NCBI GenBank assembly: GCA_021292105.1
Contig: CM037865.1
Location: forward strand, 20,192,928 to 20,256,927
DNA length: 64,000 nucleotides
Source: Anadara kagoshimensis
Taxonomy: Eukaryota; Mollusca; Bivalvia; Arcoida; Arcidae
Direction: 5' to 3'
Shown here: positions 11,243 through 22,605 of the stretch, in pieces
Layout of the letters: every line of letters starts with the position of its first letter
How positions within the stretch are numbered: the first letter of the stretch is position 1
Translations under genes and position numbers: made by a program
Notes under the pieces: generated by a model
What the model was told of the DNA's origin: nothing
Database searches by the model: none
Seen by the model: only the letters and a program-made list of their open reading frames with translations

Positions 11243-11990
11243 AAAGTTTGCAAGGTATATTATTATTCTTATAAATAAGACCGAGTTAATATTATATTAT
11301 TACCTACACTCACATACGTCTTCGTTAGTACCATTGACTAGGTACAATGTGCATATTCTTCTGATATATTGATTATTTATTTACAGATTACAACGCTTTC
11401 CGAGTAATGCATTAATACACGATAAGCCTGTATTTTTGGTAAATAGCGTGAATCATATTTCTATAACATGTTTTTTATTGTTTTCGATATACAAGGTTAT
11501 ATAATCAATGTATACATAAAATGTGCTTCTCGTAATTTATAGTGAGTCATATAATGCAATGATAAAACAAATTTTAAAAAACTTTGACCCACTTGCAATA
11601 TGTAAATCAAACAAAACAATTACCTTTTTTGCATTTTCTAAAAACCAACAACTTGAAGGTCGGTCAACTTTAAGGGGGTAATGTTGAAATAGGGTTCAAT
11701 AATGTAACTCAAAAGAATACTTAAACAATTTTACAGGACTTATAATCAATAAAATTATTTTGTGAAGAAGTACAATCATAATTATGTGCAGTTTTTAGGT
11801 GGATGTATTACGTTTGTGTAACGATCCAAGAGTTTTAAATTTTTTATCATTAAGATTTTATTATTATTAGTTTTAAAAACGAATCTTAAGTACTTCGATA
11901 TATCAAAGTTATTCAGTTAATCACCATTTAGGTATAGTATGTAAATTTAATGCAATATCGTTCGGATTCTTTCAAATTATTAAATGTCTT
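11243..11990. repeat. N module, second copy in unit A
   Basis: Same blocks as 8430-8900 and 28880-29340, including 'cattgactaggtacaatgtg', 'gcattaatacacgataagcc' and 'aacttgaaggtcggtcaact'. No gene. Confidence 0.65.
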
Positions 11991-12170
11991 TCCATTTTCA
12001 TGACATGTGCGTGTGAAGCTTAATGGCTATGTACCGTTGTTCGATTCCGTTTCCCGAAATTTTCTTTTTGTCTCAATAATTTAACGAGTACGCTGGAAAA
12101 AAACCGTCAAATACATCTTTATTTGTTATATACATGTAAGTTAAATATCTAGGTAGATACTTTTCTTTAT
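11991..12170. repeat. Decayed M1/P-like flank without ribozyme
   Basis: The stretch with 'gtgaagcttaatggc..gttcgattccgtttcccg' and 'aatttaacgagtacgctgg' aligns loosely with the DNA between (GT)n and the hammerhead at 15078-15140 and 32441-32510. The (GT)n tract is reduced to 'gtgcgtgtg' and no hammerhead follows. Confidence 0.45.
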
Positions 12171-12660
12171 TTCGATTTGAACAAAATCGGTAAAGAAATA
12201 ATTTCACAATGGCTATTTTTGGGATTTTACTAGTATATTCAGGCCGATTATTTGGGATATTTTAAGGGGTCTCAAACAAAAAAATAATTAACCATACTTA
12301 GGGACCTTCGCCACCAAATTTCGTTTCAATTGGCACAGTGGTCTCTAAATTGGCTAAAAACCTGACCTTATTTGCATACTATGTAAATATTTGCATACTA
12401 TTTGCATACTATGTAAAATTGAGCTTATGAAAAATGTCTTAGAAAAACCCGTTATTCATGTTAGATATTTACTATTTCAAATATTTCAAATTACAACAAA
12501 ATGACAACGTGATTTTGCTATTTATAGTAAAGGTTGCTATCTTGGATACTTTTTATCTATAGAATAAAGTATGCTCAAAAGTGTCATGTTAGCCTTGTAC
12601 AAACTTAGATATACCATACCTACGGATCTTTCACTCCAAAGAGTATCTGCAGATTTTGCG
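12170..12660. repeat. Degenerate ~0.3 kb repeat, two tandem units
   Basis: Units start at about 12175 and 12490, each with 'aacaaaat..', 'gattttgctatttatag' or a variant, and '..ccaaa' blocks. Inside is a short triplication of 'tttgcatactatgtaaa' at 12381-12417. Confidence 0.65.
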
Positions 12661-13730
12661 AACGATCGACTAACAGCAATATTCCTGGTATGGCTTTAAG
12701 ATTTTACCTGTATGAGGCCACTGGTATATAAAAAGTGTTTTTTGTCGCTTCATCGGTGATAATATTTCAATTTAAATCCATAATAACAAGTGTCTGTACA
12801 ATAAATAAATACTCGTAAATACTTTAAATGAAAAATAAATTATTTTTTGGCGATTTAACGAAGCCTCGGCAGGATTTTCAGTTTGTTTATACGTATAACA
12901 GCCAAAACTACAACCATATGAAACTCATTCCTTACATATACCAGTATACAACAACAAGTGAATGCTTATACAACTTGCTTAGACATCAACACTTTTGCCG
13001 AAAAAAAGTATTATTACTTATTTATTTACAACTGAGTTAAATATAATTTAGATAATATATTTTGAAGATACAAAAACGGAAAACTCTTAAAAACAAAATC
13101 CAATGCAATGTTTAGAACCCACACATAAAAAGAAAAACAGTCCAATGCTCTACCATTTAGCTACCGAAGTACCGAAGTTTACGAACGTTTTGTACACGCT
13201 ATAATATATGTTAGCGTTTTTCATTTTTTATCACGATGACAGGTGTGCCCGTAAATAATCTTTAGGTCAGTGAAAACTAAATTAAATACCTTCATTTTAA
13301 AGTCGATTTAGTTCACAGACAGGCCAGCTATCATTATGAAATTGCAATACATAATGCAGTCAATGTATAGAAATAACCATTTTTGCTTTAAATAACAGTT
13401 TTCATATACATATAGTAATACTATTCTGTTCTGAGATATTTCATTCACATAACACTTTAGATCATACTTTATTTTATAGACAAAAAGTAATTTTAACCAA
13501 TATTTCATTAATTGAATTTTGACATGCATGAAATTTTCTTATGGGTCATTTCCTTATATTTTCCATGGACATCCTTTGGTTTCACAAGGCTCAATGGATT
13601 GTGCAGAAATGTCTTTTAAAGAATTTGTTAAACATTTTTCTCATTTTTATAGTTCCAACAGACGCATGGACGTACGTTTTACATTGGTATATGCTAATTA
13701 CTAAATAATACACCTTTTTGCATAATTTAA

Positions 13731-13732
<2 letters not shown>
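12661..13732. other. AT-rich stretch, no recognisable gene
   Basis: Nothing conserved stands out except a degraded tRNA-like sequence at about 13105-13172. Short open frames here have no recognisable domain. Confidence 0.4.
13105..13172 (-). repeat. Degraded tRNA-like sequence
   Basis: On the minus strand an A-box-like TAGCTAAATGGTAGAGCATTG is followed, at tRNA-like spacing, by GTGGGTTCTAAAC, a weak B box. The acceptor stem is not preserved. Confidence 0.4.

Positions 13733-13805
<73 letters not shown>
13733..13805. repeat. Compound (CT)n-(AT)n microsatellite
   Basis: A (CT)n tract to about 13783 with one TTT interruption, then (AT)n to 13805. Units B and C carry the same tract at 30522 and 48442 without the (AT)n extension. 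Confidence 0.95.
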
Positions 13806-14041
13806 CTACCGGTATCTATCACTTGTGTTATTTGTGTTAGTAATAACTATTATGTACCAGGTCTATTATTATTAAGAATATCAAATTTACGTTAAATAAT
13901 TCTTTCTATAAATCTAGTACCAATATCATGAAGTACAATTTGAACCTTTATAAAGACAAATTATTCAAATTCATTTTATAGATGTGTAAAGTTGTCATGT
14001 GCAGGATGTTAAATGGCTTTGCTATGTTTTTAACGAACATC

Positions 14042-14071
14042 CAGTGTGTGTGTGTGTGTGTGTGTGTGTGT
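14042..14071. repeat. (GT)n microsatellite, second tract
   Basis: Pure (GT)n followed by TTCGAAGATTATTTAG. The equivalent tracts are at 31339-31397 and 49285-49358 plus 49630-49671. Confidence 0.95.
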
Positions 14072-14164
14072 TCGAAGATTATTTAGTTTCCGCGCATCCT
14101 ATTGAGCTGAAAAATTATCAATCGATTTATAATGGTTGTAAGTGGTATGTTATTGTTCGACAGG

Positions 14165-14690
14165 ATTATGATATATCCAAAATGGCCGCCTAACTATAAA
14201 AATTAAAAACCTATAAATGGGCATTACAACCTTAATTGTGTATCGAATTGATTGAAATTTTAATCAAACAAAATAAAACTCAGGTTATCAAACATATGTA
14301 ATAAGTTTTACTTAAACATTTTTAGTTTATATAGTATATCTTAAGATTGCCAATGCTTCTTTAAATAGCCAAATCCAAAAAACGGCCGTAAGAGCATTTA
14401 TTAAATACCATTTTTTAAAACTTTAAATATACAAAATAGAACTTGGTGTATTAAACATATTTCATGGTTTTTTCTCTTAAAGTTTTCATTTGCGAAATAT
14501 AGTATGCCTAAGATGGCCGCTGTTGGTACAAAAAGCAATCACCTATGTTTGGTCATTACAGCCTTGTTTATGTACCAATTTCCTTAGAATATGTAAACAT
14601 AGAAAATAGAACTCTGGGTATTAAACATATGTAACAGATTTTTTCGTTTCAAATTTAGTTTGCGTAAAATTTTGCAATATGCAAATAAGG
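14165..14690. repeat. Tandem array, three units of ~170 bp
   Basis: Units begin near 14165, 14340 and 14500, each with a 'tatcc/ctaagatggccgc'-type block. This is followed by 'aatgggcattacaacctt' (or 'ggtcattacagccttg') and then 'actc.ggtattaaacatatgt'. The copy in unit B is 31495-32010. Unit C has lost it. It is a satellite-like non-coding repeat. Confidence 0.7.
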
Positions 14691-15057
14691 TGTATTTATA
14701 GCCAATTATTCTTTAATATGGTTTTCGGTCAATTAAATGACCAAACAACTCCACTAAATTTACAACCAGTGGTCAATAAAACATACATGTATTTCACTTT
14801 GTATGGAATTTACTGATGTACACCATTTCGGGGATAGTGTTCTCTGTATACCTTGTTATTATTATTAGTAGTAATAAAAATCTTGTTTTTTACAATACCT
14901 TAAAACGCATCTTGTTTTGGGCACTTTGACATATTTAAAGTAAATCGCCATTTAGGTATAGTATGTTATTTAACGCAATACCAAACTCAAAAATAGTCAG
15001 TGTATTGTCGAATGTCTTTCCAATTTAATAGTTAATAGTTTAATAGTTAATTAAAAC

Positions 15058-15077
15058 GTGTGTGTGTGTGTGTGTGT
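15058..15077. repeat. (GT)n microsatellite, third tract
   Basis: Short (GT)n followed by AAAGCTCA, directly upstream of the P1 hammerhead-like module. It is expanded to about 54 bp in unit B (32387-32440). Confidence 0.93.
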
Positions 15078-15600
15078 AAAGCTCAAAGTTCCGTTCCGTC
15101 TTACATTAGAAATGTAACAAGGACGCTTGACAAAACCTTCTATCACATTTATTACTTAACCTGTTTCAATTTTAGAGCACTAGACGAAATAAACGTTCCC
15201 ATCAGTAGTGCTAATACACTTACTTGCCAGTGCACATTTAAGGATTTAGAGGCAATTACGTAATTGATTTTGTTTCAGTCACCGGTATCCAAATTGTTGG
15301 TCTAAATTTATTTACATTTAATCATATTTTTCCTGACAATAAGAGTTAGTATATGACTATATTTTGAGATAAAAAATACGCGTTGGTTTTAGAATTAAAT
15401 GGAAACGCTTCAGTAAAGTCCTTTACTAATTTTTATTCATTTCTATTGAGCGAGGTTATTAAAAAGGAATTTTTATTGAAAATTTAAACTTATTCGCAAG
15501 CGTTAATTGTAATATAATTGTTCATTTTAACGTAAGTCTATTATCAAGCTGCAGATTTTTAACATATTAGTGCCATTTGCCGTCGACGTCAAATCGCTAT
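15078..15600. repeat. P1 module (PLE terminal-repeat remnant), unit A
   Basis: Blocks in order: '..acgcttgacaaaacctt', 'catttattacttaacctgtt', the minus-strand hammerhead-like core (15176-15212), 'cttatttgccagt' variants, 'gatttagaggcaatta', 'gtttcagtcaccggtatcc'. The same order occurs at 32441-32840 (P1, unit B), 41990-42400 and 59660-60060 (P2). On the minus strand the run after the ribozyme (AAAATTGAAACAGGTTAAG) resembles the sequence that follows PLE hammerheads in other animals, which I recall from the family and cannot check here. Confidence 0.55.
15176..15212 (-). ncRNA. Hammerhead-like relic, short form (P1, unit A)
   Basis: On the minus strand the order is AGCACTA, then CTGATG followed by GG (consensus CTGATGA), a short hairpin with ACG/CGT-type pairing, GTC, then TAGTGCT. 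The 7 bp stem I is perfect. The GAAA box and stem III that should precede GTC are missing, so self-cleavage is not expected. Confidence 0.55.
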
Positions 15601-15918
15601 TGTTCATAAAGAGGATTGGGAATGGGACCGTGCTATTGTATGTGGTTGGTTGTAGTCGATTTACGGATCACAGCCGTCTTAGTCGCTGGCTTAATGATTA
15701 CAGTTTCCTTGAGAAATATATTTTATCAACTAACCGCTATAGCTTTTTAATTTGGCCATTGACGCGGTTTTTTATAGCCTATAACTGGAAATTGTTGCGG
15801 TGTTAATTTTAACGATTTTATTAAAATATACCTATGTAAAAATCGCGTGTTTTATTTTCGCGATTGAATGACTGTAAATATAATATAACCGATGAGGCTG
15901 CCGATTTTTTTTCTTTTT

Positions 15919-15970
15919 TGATATGATTAGTTGATGAGTATGAGTCTCAGAAAGTTGTCACGTGTATCAG
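15919..15970 (+). ncRNA. Weak plus-strand hammerhead-like segment
   Basis: TGATGAG (15932-15938), a short pairable stretch, GAAA (15950-15953) and GTC (15957-15959) occur in the right order, and TGATA/TATCA could form part of stem I. The base before TGATGA is T, not C, and G replaces the C that should pair next to the cleavage site. Copies in B (33298-33345) and C (50788-50835) have TAAA instead of GAAA. A decayed PLE ribozyme is possible; chance is not excluded. Confidence 0.3.
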
Positions 15971-16429
15971 AATATCCGTCGGCAAAGAAGTAAATACCTG
16001 GTCACCTGTAACTAACTTTAATCAAGTCTTCCAGGTAAAATCTCGCGTGTATCTTGTTTGTTTAATGATTGAAGGCATTCCTGATTCATTTTTCATTGAT
16101 ATACGGTGATCGTCCATAATTACCAGTACCTATGTTTATATGTTGAAGAAAGCTCCGCCATAACAAACACTAATTATATATTCCTATGTCAGAGGTCATA
16201 CGGCGCTTTCGTATCTGTCGGTTTTGAGTAAAAAGTGTCAGGATTCGACAATCGCTTATTGGGATATTATTAAAATTAATTAAAATTTAATTTGCAATTC
16301 AAACGACATGTTTAGATTTCAAACGTAACAAAATAATGAATAAGAATAGTCTTTCACAAAAGTTCAAACAACTAGAGGCCGTTCTAGTTATTGACCAGTA
16401 CTCTCGAATACAAAAACTTAATTTTTTCC

Positions 16430-16431
<2 letters not shown>

Positions 16432-16463
<32 letters not shown>
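16432..16463. repeat. Poly(T) run private to unit A
   Basis: About 30 T residues replace a region that in B (33820-33848) and C (51310-51338) forms a hairpin with TTTTCGCTAT/ATAGCGAAAA arms. Confidence 0.85.
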
Positions 16464-16466
<3 letters not shown>

Positions 16467-16589
16467 TTTTAATTTTTGCGAAAATTTTCATTTATACGGT
16501 ATTGTGGGATTAGAACAGTTTGCAATGCAGATTTTGACCAAACAAATTTTGTTACAGGTATTGTTTAACAAACATTATTTTTGTAAATA

Positions 16590-16870
16590 AAACTAGAACT
16601 GTCTCTTGAGAGCAAAATACCCCCGCTCTAACATAATGAAGGGTTTATTGTTTTTCTGCGACCTTGATCTTTCCGATATAGCCTTGTCTCAAGGTCATAA
16701 CACATCTTTGGACCATGTAGATCTTTCATGTGAAGTTTTATAACAGTCGTCTAAAGCAGTCATTGAGATATGACAGGGCATGACTACACTTACAGACAGA
16801 CAGATGGACAGACCGACACGTTGTAACTAGTTTCTTGGGGTATGATTTAATTCCATCAATACATTGATCA
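16590..16870. repeat. Dispersed repeat with GACAGACAGA tail, unit A
   Basis: Begins near 'aactgtctcttgagagcaaa' and runs through 'gaccatgtagatctttcatg', 'ttttataacagtcgtctaa' to 'cagacagacagatggacaga'. Other copies: 19810-20040, 33960-34250, 36820-37060, 51445-51740 and 54490-54720. It is likely an old interspersed repeat. No coding sequence. Confidence 0.6.
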
Positions 16871-17608
16871 CATTTTTATAAGGTTACATGAATCAGCTAT
16901 CTCCAGACTGCTGATCTAATTGTTTAGAATACAGAATCTTGGTATCGATTGATAGTCCCGCTCAGGACAATTTATGTTTATCAAAATTTCAAACATTATT
17001 TGTTAATATGTATCTATTCACGAATGCATTGTAAACGGCATAAGGTTATCAAAGCAAAATGAAACTTTGATTAATCCGTCTTAAATTGATTCAGATATAA
17101 TAAAAGATTTGAAATAAATAAATTCCAAATGATGACTATTTATATTTTATTTGTTATTGATAGTTAGATAACAAAAAACTAAAAGATATACATTCAAACA
17201 TAACTTTAGTGCAGATATTTCATATTCTTATTCTTTATTAAAATTATGGTCGCCATCACAATATTGATGGTATCCAACACAAACATTCCAGTCCATGTCT
17301 ATCAGTTATAAATTATGATTTCCTCGGGGCACTGTCTTAAACTTGTTATGACATAATTTTGAAATTTATCCCAAGAGATAACCGCAAAAATAGTTTGATA
17401 GACTTTTAACACCACACGTACTTTGTACAGTGTAGGCTAAGTGGAAAAATTGTAACGTAAAAAGGGTTCTGTATCATATTTAGACTTGTACCTCATCTAT
17501 GACCCCCCACGAAAAACTATATACGAAACTATTACAAACGTGATTACTTCGACTTTCTTATTGTCAATTGACCTTTTCTATTACATTTTATACCAGTTTT
17601 ATATTTAC

Positions 17609-17650
17609 GGCACTAGACGGCCGGCCGTTTCGGAATACAATTCCTCATTT
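17609..17650 (-). ncRNA. Hammerhead-like relic, long form (unit A, first copy)
   Basis: On the minus strand: an ATGAG remnant of the CTGATGAG box, stem II GGAAT-TGT-ATTCC, GAAA, a stem III that can form ACGG/CCGT around CCGG, then GTC and TAGTGCC. The 5' side of stem I and the first core bases are replaced by RT-related sequence, so it cannot be active. Confidence 0.6.
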
Positions 17651-17730
17651 ATACAACAATATACAATTACCTGCTTCTCCACGTTATGGCATATTTGTTT
17701 CCCAATTAATACGCCATGGTACAGATTGTA
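17641..17730 (+). pseudogene. PLE reverse transcriptase fragment (first copy)
   Basis: The frame encodes IPHLYNNIQLPASPRYGIF and VSQLIRHGTDC, matching residues about 113-138 of the RT fragment at 38715-39314 (IPASPAYGVFVSQLIRYGRA). It is cut at the junction of the 760 bp duplication. It adjoins a hammerhead-like sequence on the opposite strand. Confidence 0.7.
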
Positions 17731-18385
17731 CAAGTTATGTTTATCAAATTTCAAACAATATTTGTTATCTATTCACGAATGCATTGTAAACGGCATAAGG
17801 TTATCAAAGTAAAATGAAAGTCTTACATTGATTCAGATATAATAAAAGATATTAAATAAATAAATTCCAAATGATGACTATTTATATGTTATTTGTTATT
17901 CATAGTTAGATAACAAAAAAACTAAAAGATATACATTCAAACATGTTTAATAACTTTAGTGCAGATATTTCATATTCATGTTCTTGTCACGTTCATGTCA
18001 AAATTATGGTCGTCATCACAAGATTAGTGGTATCCAACACAAACATACCAGTCCATGTCTATCAGTTATAAATTATGACTTCCTCGGGGCACTATCTTAA
18101 ACTTGTTATGACATAATTTCAAAACTTATCCCAAGTGATAACCGCGAAAATAGTTTGATAGACTTTTAACACCACACGTATTTTGTACAGTGTAGACTAA
18201 GTAACGTAAAAAAGGTTTTGAATCATATTTATGCTTGTATCTCACTTATGACGCCCACGAAAAACTAAATACGAAATTATTACAAACGTTATGACTTTGT
18301 CTTTCTTATTGTCAACGTGATTACTTCGACTTTCTTATTGTCAACTGACCTTTTCTATTACATATTATACCAGTTTTATATTTAC

Positions 18386-18430
18386 GGCACTAGACGGCCG
18401 GCCGTTTCGGAATACAATTCCTCATCTATA
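18386..18430 (-). ncRNA. Hammerhead-like relic, long form (unit A, second copy)
   Basis: Same layout as 17609-17650: stem II GGAAT/ATTCC, GAAA, a perfect 4 bp stem III, GTC. The core reads TAGATGAG where CTGATGAG is expected, so the invariant C and U are lost and stem I is unpaired. Confidence 0.6.
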
Positions 18431-18614
18431 CAACAATATACAATTACCTGCTTCTCCACGTTATGGCATATTTGTTTCCCAATTGTTACGCCATGGTACA
18501 GATTGTTTAAAGAAACTTAATACAACGAAACAACCTGTATAGCATTCTGGCGTTGGTATCAAGTTCTATGATGTCCCTGTATGCATGACCAGGAATATAT
18601 TTGACGTCTCATAG
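18411..18614 (+). pseudogene. PLE RT C-terminal pseudogene with internal deletion
   Basis: Reads IPHLYN-type then PASPRYGIFVSQL (one substitution region) to RHGTDC. It then joins directly to LKKLY-, corresponding to LKKFY at residues 170-174 of the minus-strand RT, so about 30 residues are missing. After a stop and frame breaks, it ends in NIFDVS followed by TAG, the same C-terminus (DIFDVS-stop) as the 38.7 kb copy. The same internal deletion is seen in units B and C, so it predates the macro-duplications. Confidence 0.7.
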
Positions 18615-18830
18615 TCCCATGGCCCTTTCATTCTTAATTTCGATGACAAACGTAGGCGGATGTACCTAGCTTAACTTATGATGATTACCCTTCCATGAAA
18701 GCCCGTCTCACTTAACTGGTGGAAATTAACGTGTTTATCTTAATTTGTCAGTTTGTCAGATTTTACTTTACTTCGGTACTAAGATTTTAGACAGTGGACA
18801 TGGATTGGTTATTTGTTTTAGATTGCAATC
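18615..18830 (+). mobile_element. PLE 3' untranslated remnant
   Basis: Downstream of the shared stop, blocks such as 'ctcatagtcccatgg', 'ggatgtacctagct', 'attacccttcc', 'cccgtctcactta' and 'ctggtggaaatta' match, base for base in large part, the region downstream of the minus-strand RT (38518-38714). This shows both are the 3' end of the same PLE family. The unit C copy is 52537-52760; unit B has lost it. Confidence 0.65.
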
Positions 18831-20060
18831 TTTAAAACGGATGGAATGATATCCTTATTTTCAATAGAATATTTATTAATATTATTGAGATATATATCTG
18901 TGGTTCAGGTCTTCGAAATACAAAGTATTACGTGATTTACAATCTCAAATTGCCTTTTCCGATGCGTCTATTACTGATAACATTTACTTAAAAAACTGAG
19001 CATGATATGCACTTATATATACATATATCTGTTCTTGGAATCTACTGCTTTCCACGTAATGCATAAATTAAAGATAATTCTACATTTCTCTGAAAATTGA
19101 TTATCAACCTTGAACCTGATTTCAATACGTCGAAAACAAATATTTCAGTAATAGTTAAACATTTCACTTTGAAACAGGAAGTTAACTTAGTTTGCCTTTA
19201 TATTTAGACGTATAACTTTAAATAACACTCACGAAACTATAAATTTGAAGCTATATGACAACTGTCTGTGTGTTGTACATGCAACAATAAACCTGCTTAT
19301 AGTGTAATTGTTTCAATGTTAACATGGTAATGTTATGACTTTTGTTTTTGTTTCTACCAGATGAACTTTATGCAGCGAAGAAAGCGCGGGATATTGCAAT
19401 CTTATGATTTGAAGACCAGCACAAAATTTCATGTTCATCCTAACACTCATACACTATTGTTGATATTATTGCCTTCTGAGTTGTTGGTATAATAGATTAA
19501 AGATACAATGTACATAAATACATTGCAAAAATAGAATTCAGTCAAAGATCTTATAAAAAATTATTCTAGTGTTCAACTAGGCAAGTTGATAAAAATCTTA
19601 ATAAAACTTAATTTGCCAGTTTTCATTTTTTTATTTAACTTTAAGATTGTGATTTGGACATGGATTGGTGTGTTTTATTTTTAATACTATTGTATTCTTA
19701 TGCATTCTAACCATACATATACATATTAATGTTGTCCCGGCTTTAAACATAAATTATTTACTCTATCGTATGAGACATTTTAAGTTTTTTAAAACAATAT
19801 TTTACATTGACTTAAACTAAAACTGTCTTTTGAGAGCCAAATACATCCTGACCCCTAAATTTAATTTTTTTTCTGTACACCTTTAGACCATGAAGATTAT
19901 TCATGTGAAGTTTTATAACAGTGGTTTAAAGCAACTATGAGATATTACCTGGACACGATTTTACACGGACAGGCAGACATATAGACAGACATGGCGATTC
20001 CTATATATCCCCCTAAAATTGTTTGCAGAAATATAAATATAGTGTGTTCAGATAGATAGT
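18831..20060. other. AT-rich stretch with further PLE-3'-like and GACAGA repeats
   Basis: No gene. Around 19600-19690, 'aatttgccagttttc' and 'ggacatggattggtgtg' resemble the PLE 3' tail at 18750-18830. A GACAGA-tailed repeat copy lies at 19810-20040. The site at about 19464 (GATAT/TATTGCC) is uninterrupted here but carries a 692 bp insertion in unit B. Confidence 0.45.
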
Positions 20061-22125
20061 ACGCTTCATGTCAATGATCAATTTGTTATTAAGTGGATCA
20101 AGGACATTCATTAAGGAAATATATCTTGACGCGTAATACGTTCTTGTTGTTACTCGATATAAATGTTGTTGTGCTGATTTAGATTAATATCTATATTCAC
20201 GCCTAATCAATAACAGTTGGCACTCAGACATAGTTAGAATTGTATTCCAATTCGTAAGTTTACACATGAATCATATACTAGTAATCATTTAAATACCTGT
20301 CACCACAACTTTACATTTTTACATCATTCGCCGTCATGCAATTTGGACTGGCTATTATTTTATTTATACTATAAAAAAGAGTGACATTTCTTATATTTAC
20401 AGTCTTAAATTTAACAAAAACTAGATACAAAATACTTTGTTTGTATTTTAAAGCATTCAATTCTTATTTTGCCTCTACAGCCACCGTCAGAAAAATGGCA
20501 GCGCCCACAACCATGTCGGAATCACAATTCAGAAGCATAAACGATAACAAAAAATAGTTCTTCCACTCATCATAAGTTTTATCTATACTATTTCGAGAAA
20601 ATCAAAATTTCATGATAAAAAAGCACGTCTATTATGATTAACTGTTAAACATGACAACATTTCTCATTGTATTTAACGTAAGATTTTTCCTTTTGATTGT
20701 AATGTATTCTAACGCCATGATTTAACGTAACAAGTAAATGAGGTATTTACATGATGATGTCAATTATTATCTATTACACTATAACATACAATTGCTCAAA
20801 ATGTGTTATAGAAGGAGTAACAATGACAATTGTAAACGAATTATTATATTTGCAATACGAATGTATTTCTCTTCGATGAACTATGCAGAAGCAATTGTAT
20901 TTCTATTCCCTTTGACATACAATTGGGGTCATGACCCTTGATGTGTATGCATTTTCCCACAGGATGACGCTATGTGATTGTCTTTTGATTATGACGTCAC
21001 TTAAGTTCAAGTGTACGCTGATCTCGCAGATACATGAGCAGGTATAGAAGAAAAAGTACCAAGAGTTGGAGCAAATATAAGTACAAAATATTCATTGAAA
21101 GAAAGATTTGTAAACATAAGAAATGAAATCTCTGCTCATTTAGTCCCAGAGCTCATACATGTTTATTTGACTTTTATTTGCCAAAAGGTCAGAAACTTGT
21201 AACTGAAAGGCGATTATCAGTAAAATATGAAAATGCGTTTCTTGCAAAATTCGGTCTGGACATTTTTGTAAATTCCTGTTTTAAGAGCACTTGAATGTAT
21301 TTGTCAAAAACACGTATTTGGGGTAGGGGAACGGAATCGTGATTATATAAACACTTAATAGCAATAGATGTCCATAAAATGTGGTGTCACTCTACAGGTT
21401 ATTAACAAATCAATGTTACATGATAAAATATTTTTCAAAATATGACGTCACTAGATAAAATATGATGCTATGTTAATTTAAAATAAAAAATAGTGAAAAG
21501 CTATCAGATACAAATTTCTCCGGTTAACATATTGTGTGTGTTGTCATTAATTTTTGTTTTAAAATAATTATATACCCTCTGCTATTGACATTCTATAACC
21601 TTGATGAGTAATAATCTGAGGATTATAATATTTTCTATCACAGAAAACATGTACCCATTTCTACCGCAGAGTTAATTTTTAGGGTAGGGAAACACTATCA
21701 TGATTTAACCTCATAACTTATATATTACTAGTATCCCATCACGTGTTGTATCAAATTGATAATATTTTATTATACTATCCTAATATGCATCAACTTTTTC
21801 CTTTATCGAAGTTTGCACGCGCCAAACTATCTTGCATTACCTCTTAAAATATCGTGATGAGAATGCCATTTCTTAATTATTATGGGAGAACACAATTTTA
21901 TTTTTTGTTGACTTGACCAAATTAAAACTCGACCCGATACAAAGAATTGAATATAAGCACTGTGCACATGATTTTTTTCTAACATCTACGACTAGATTTT
22001 TAGAAAAGAATAAAATCAACACATTTAAAACTATTTACCACAGAAAAATGCTGATCTATGTCATGACATATGTTCTGTAGTAATGACGTCATTTTTACAA
22101 TGTTTACATTTGAAAAATCTGAGAC
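20061..22125. repeat. Conserved block, unit A copy
   Basis: Corresponds to 37080-39910 (B) and 54750-57580 (C) minus the RT insertion. Contains a TATGACGTCA motif near 20992 and another TGACGTCA near 21443, but no frame I recognise. The empty target site GGTTAA for the B/C RT insertion is at 21522-21527. Similarity to B and C ends near 22125 after 'atctgagacacaa'. Confidence 0.7.
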
Positions 22126-22147
22126 ACAACACAAGAAGAAAAGTCAC

Positions 22148-22290
22148 CTTTAAGGATGTAAATGGGGCTTTAAGGATTTTAAATGTGTCTTTAAGGTCTC
22201 TTTAAGGTCATCTTTAAAGATCCTTAATGGAACTGAAATTTTAAGGATCTTTAAGTCGGCTTTAAGGATCTTTAAGGATTTGTTTAATAA
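22148..22290. repeat. CTTTAAGGAT minisatellite
   Basis: About ten degenerate copies of CTTTAAGGAT/CTTTAAGGTC with 10-20 bp spacing, some inverted (GATCCTTAA). Confidence 0.75.
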
Positions 22291-22605
22291 ACACAGAAAA
22301 CAAATTTCTTTACATTTTTTTAAATTTTAAATTTATATAAATGTGATGTTAAATAAGTATTTAACTTATTATACTCTTACACTGTTTTATTTTATTTTAT
22401 GTTTAATTTAATTTTTTTTACATTTTTTATTTTTTTTTTATTTATTTATAAAATTTGTAAATTTATAAAAAATAAACTGATTTATTTAATCATTTTTCTT
22501 TATCAATTTATACTAATTTTGGTTGTTTTGCAAGTAGTCCTGAAATCACAAATAAAGAAGAACACATTATTTAACATCATTTATTACAAATTTACTTATC
22601 TAATT

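Larger units (their letters stand above)
15601..16590. other. Conserved inter-module block, unit A
   Basis: Aligned with 32940-33950 (B) and 50430-51440 (C). No coherent reading frame is shared. Contains a short AATCGCG/CGCGATT hairpin near 15845-15867, a weak plus-strand hammerhead-like segment (15919-15970) and a T-rich run. Confidence 0.5.
16967..18507. repeat. Local tandem duplication, ~760 bp, unit A only
   Basis: 16967-17728 and 17729-18507 are two direct copies. For example 'tagtttgata' lies at 17391 and 18151. Each copy ends in a hammerhead-like sequence joined to an RT fragment. Units B and C have a single copy (about 34270-35035; in C the equivalent is about 51730-52430). Confidence 0.8.
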
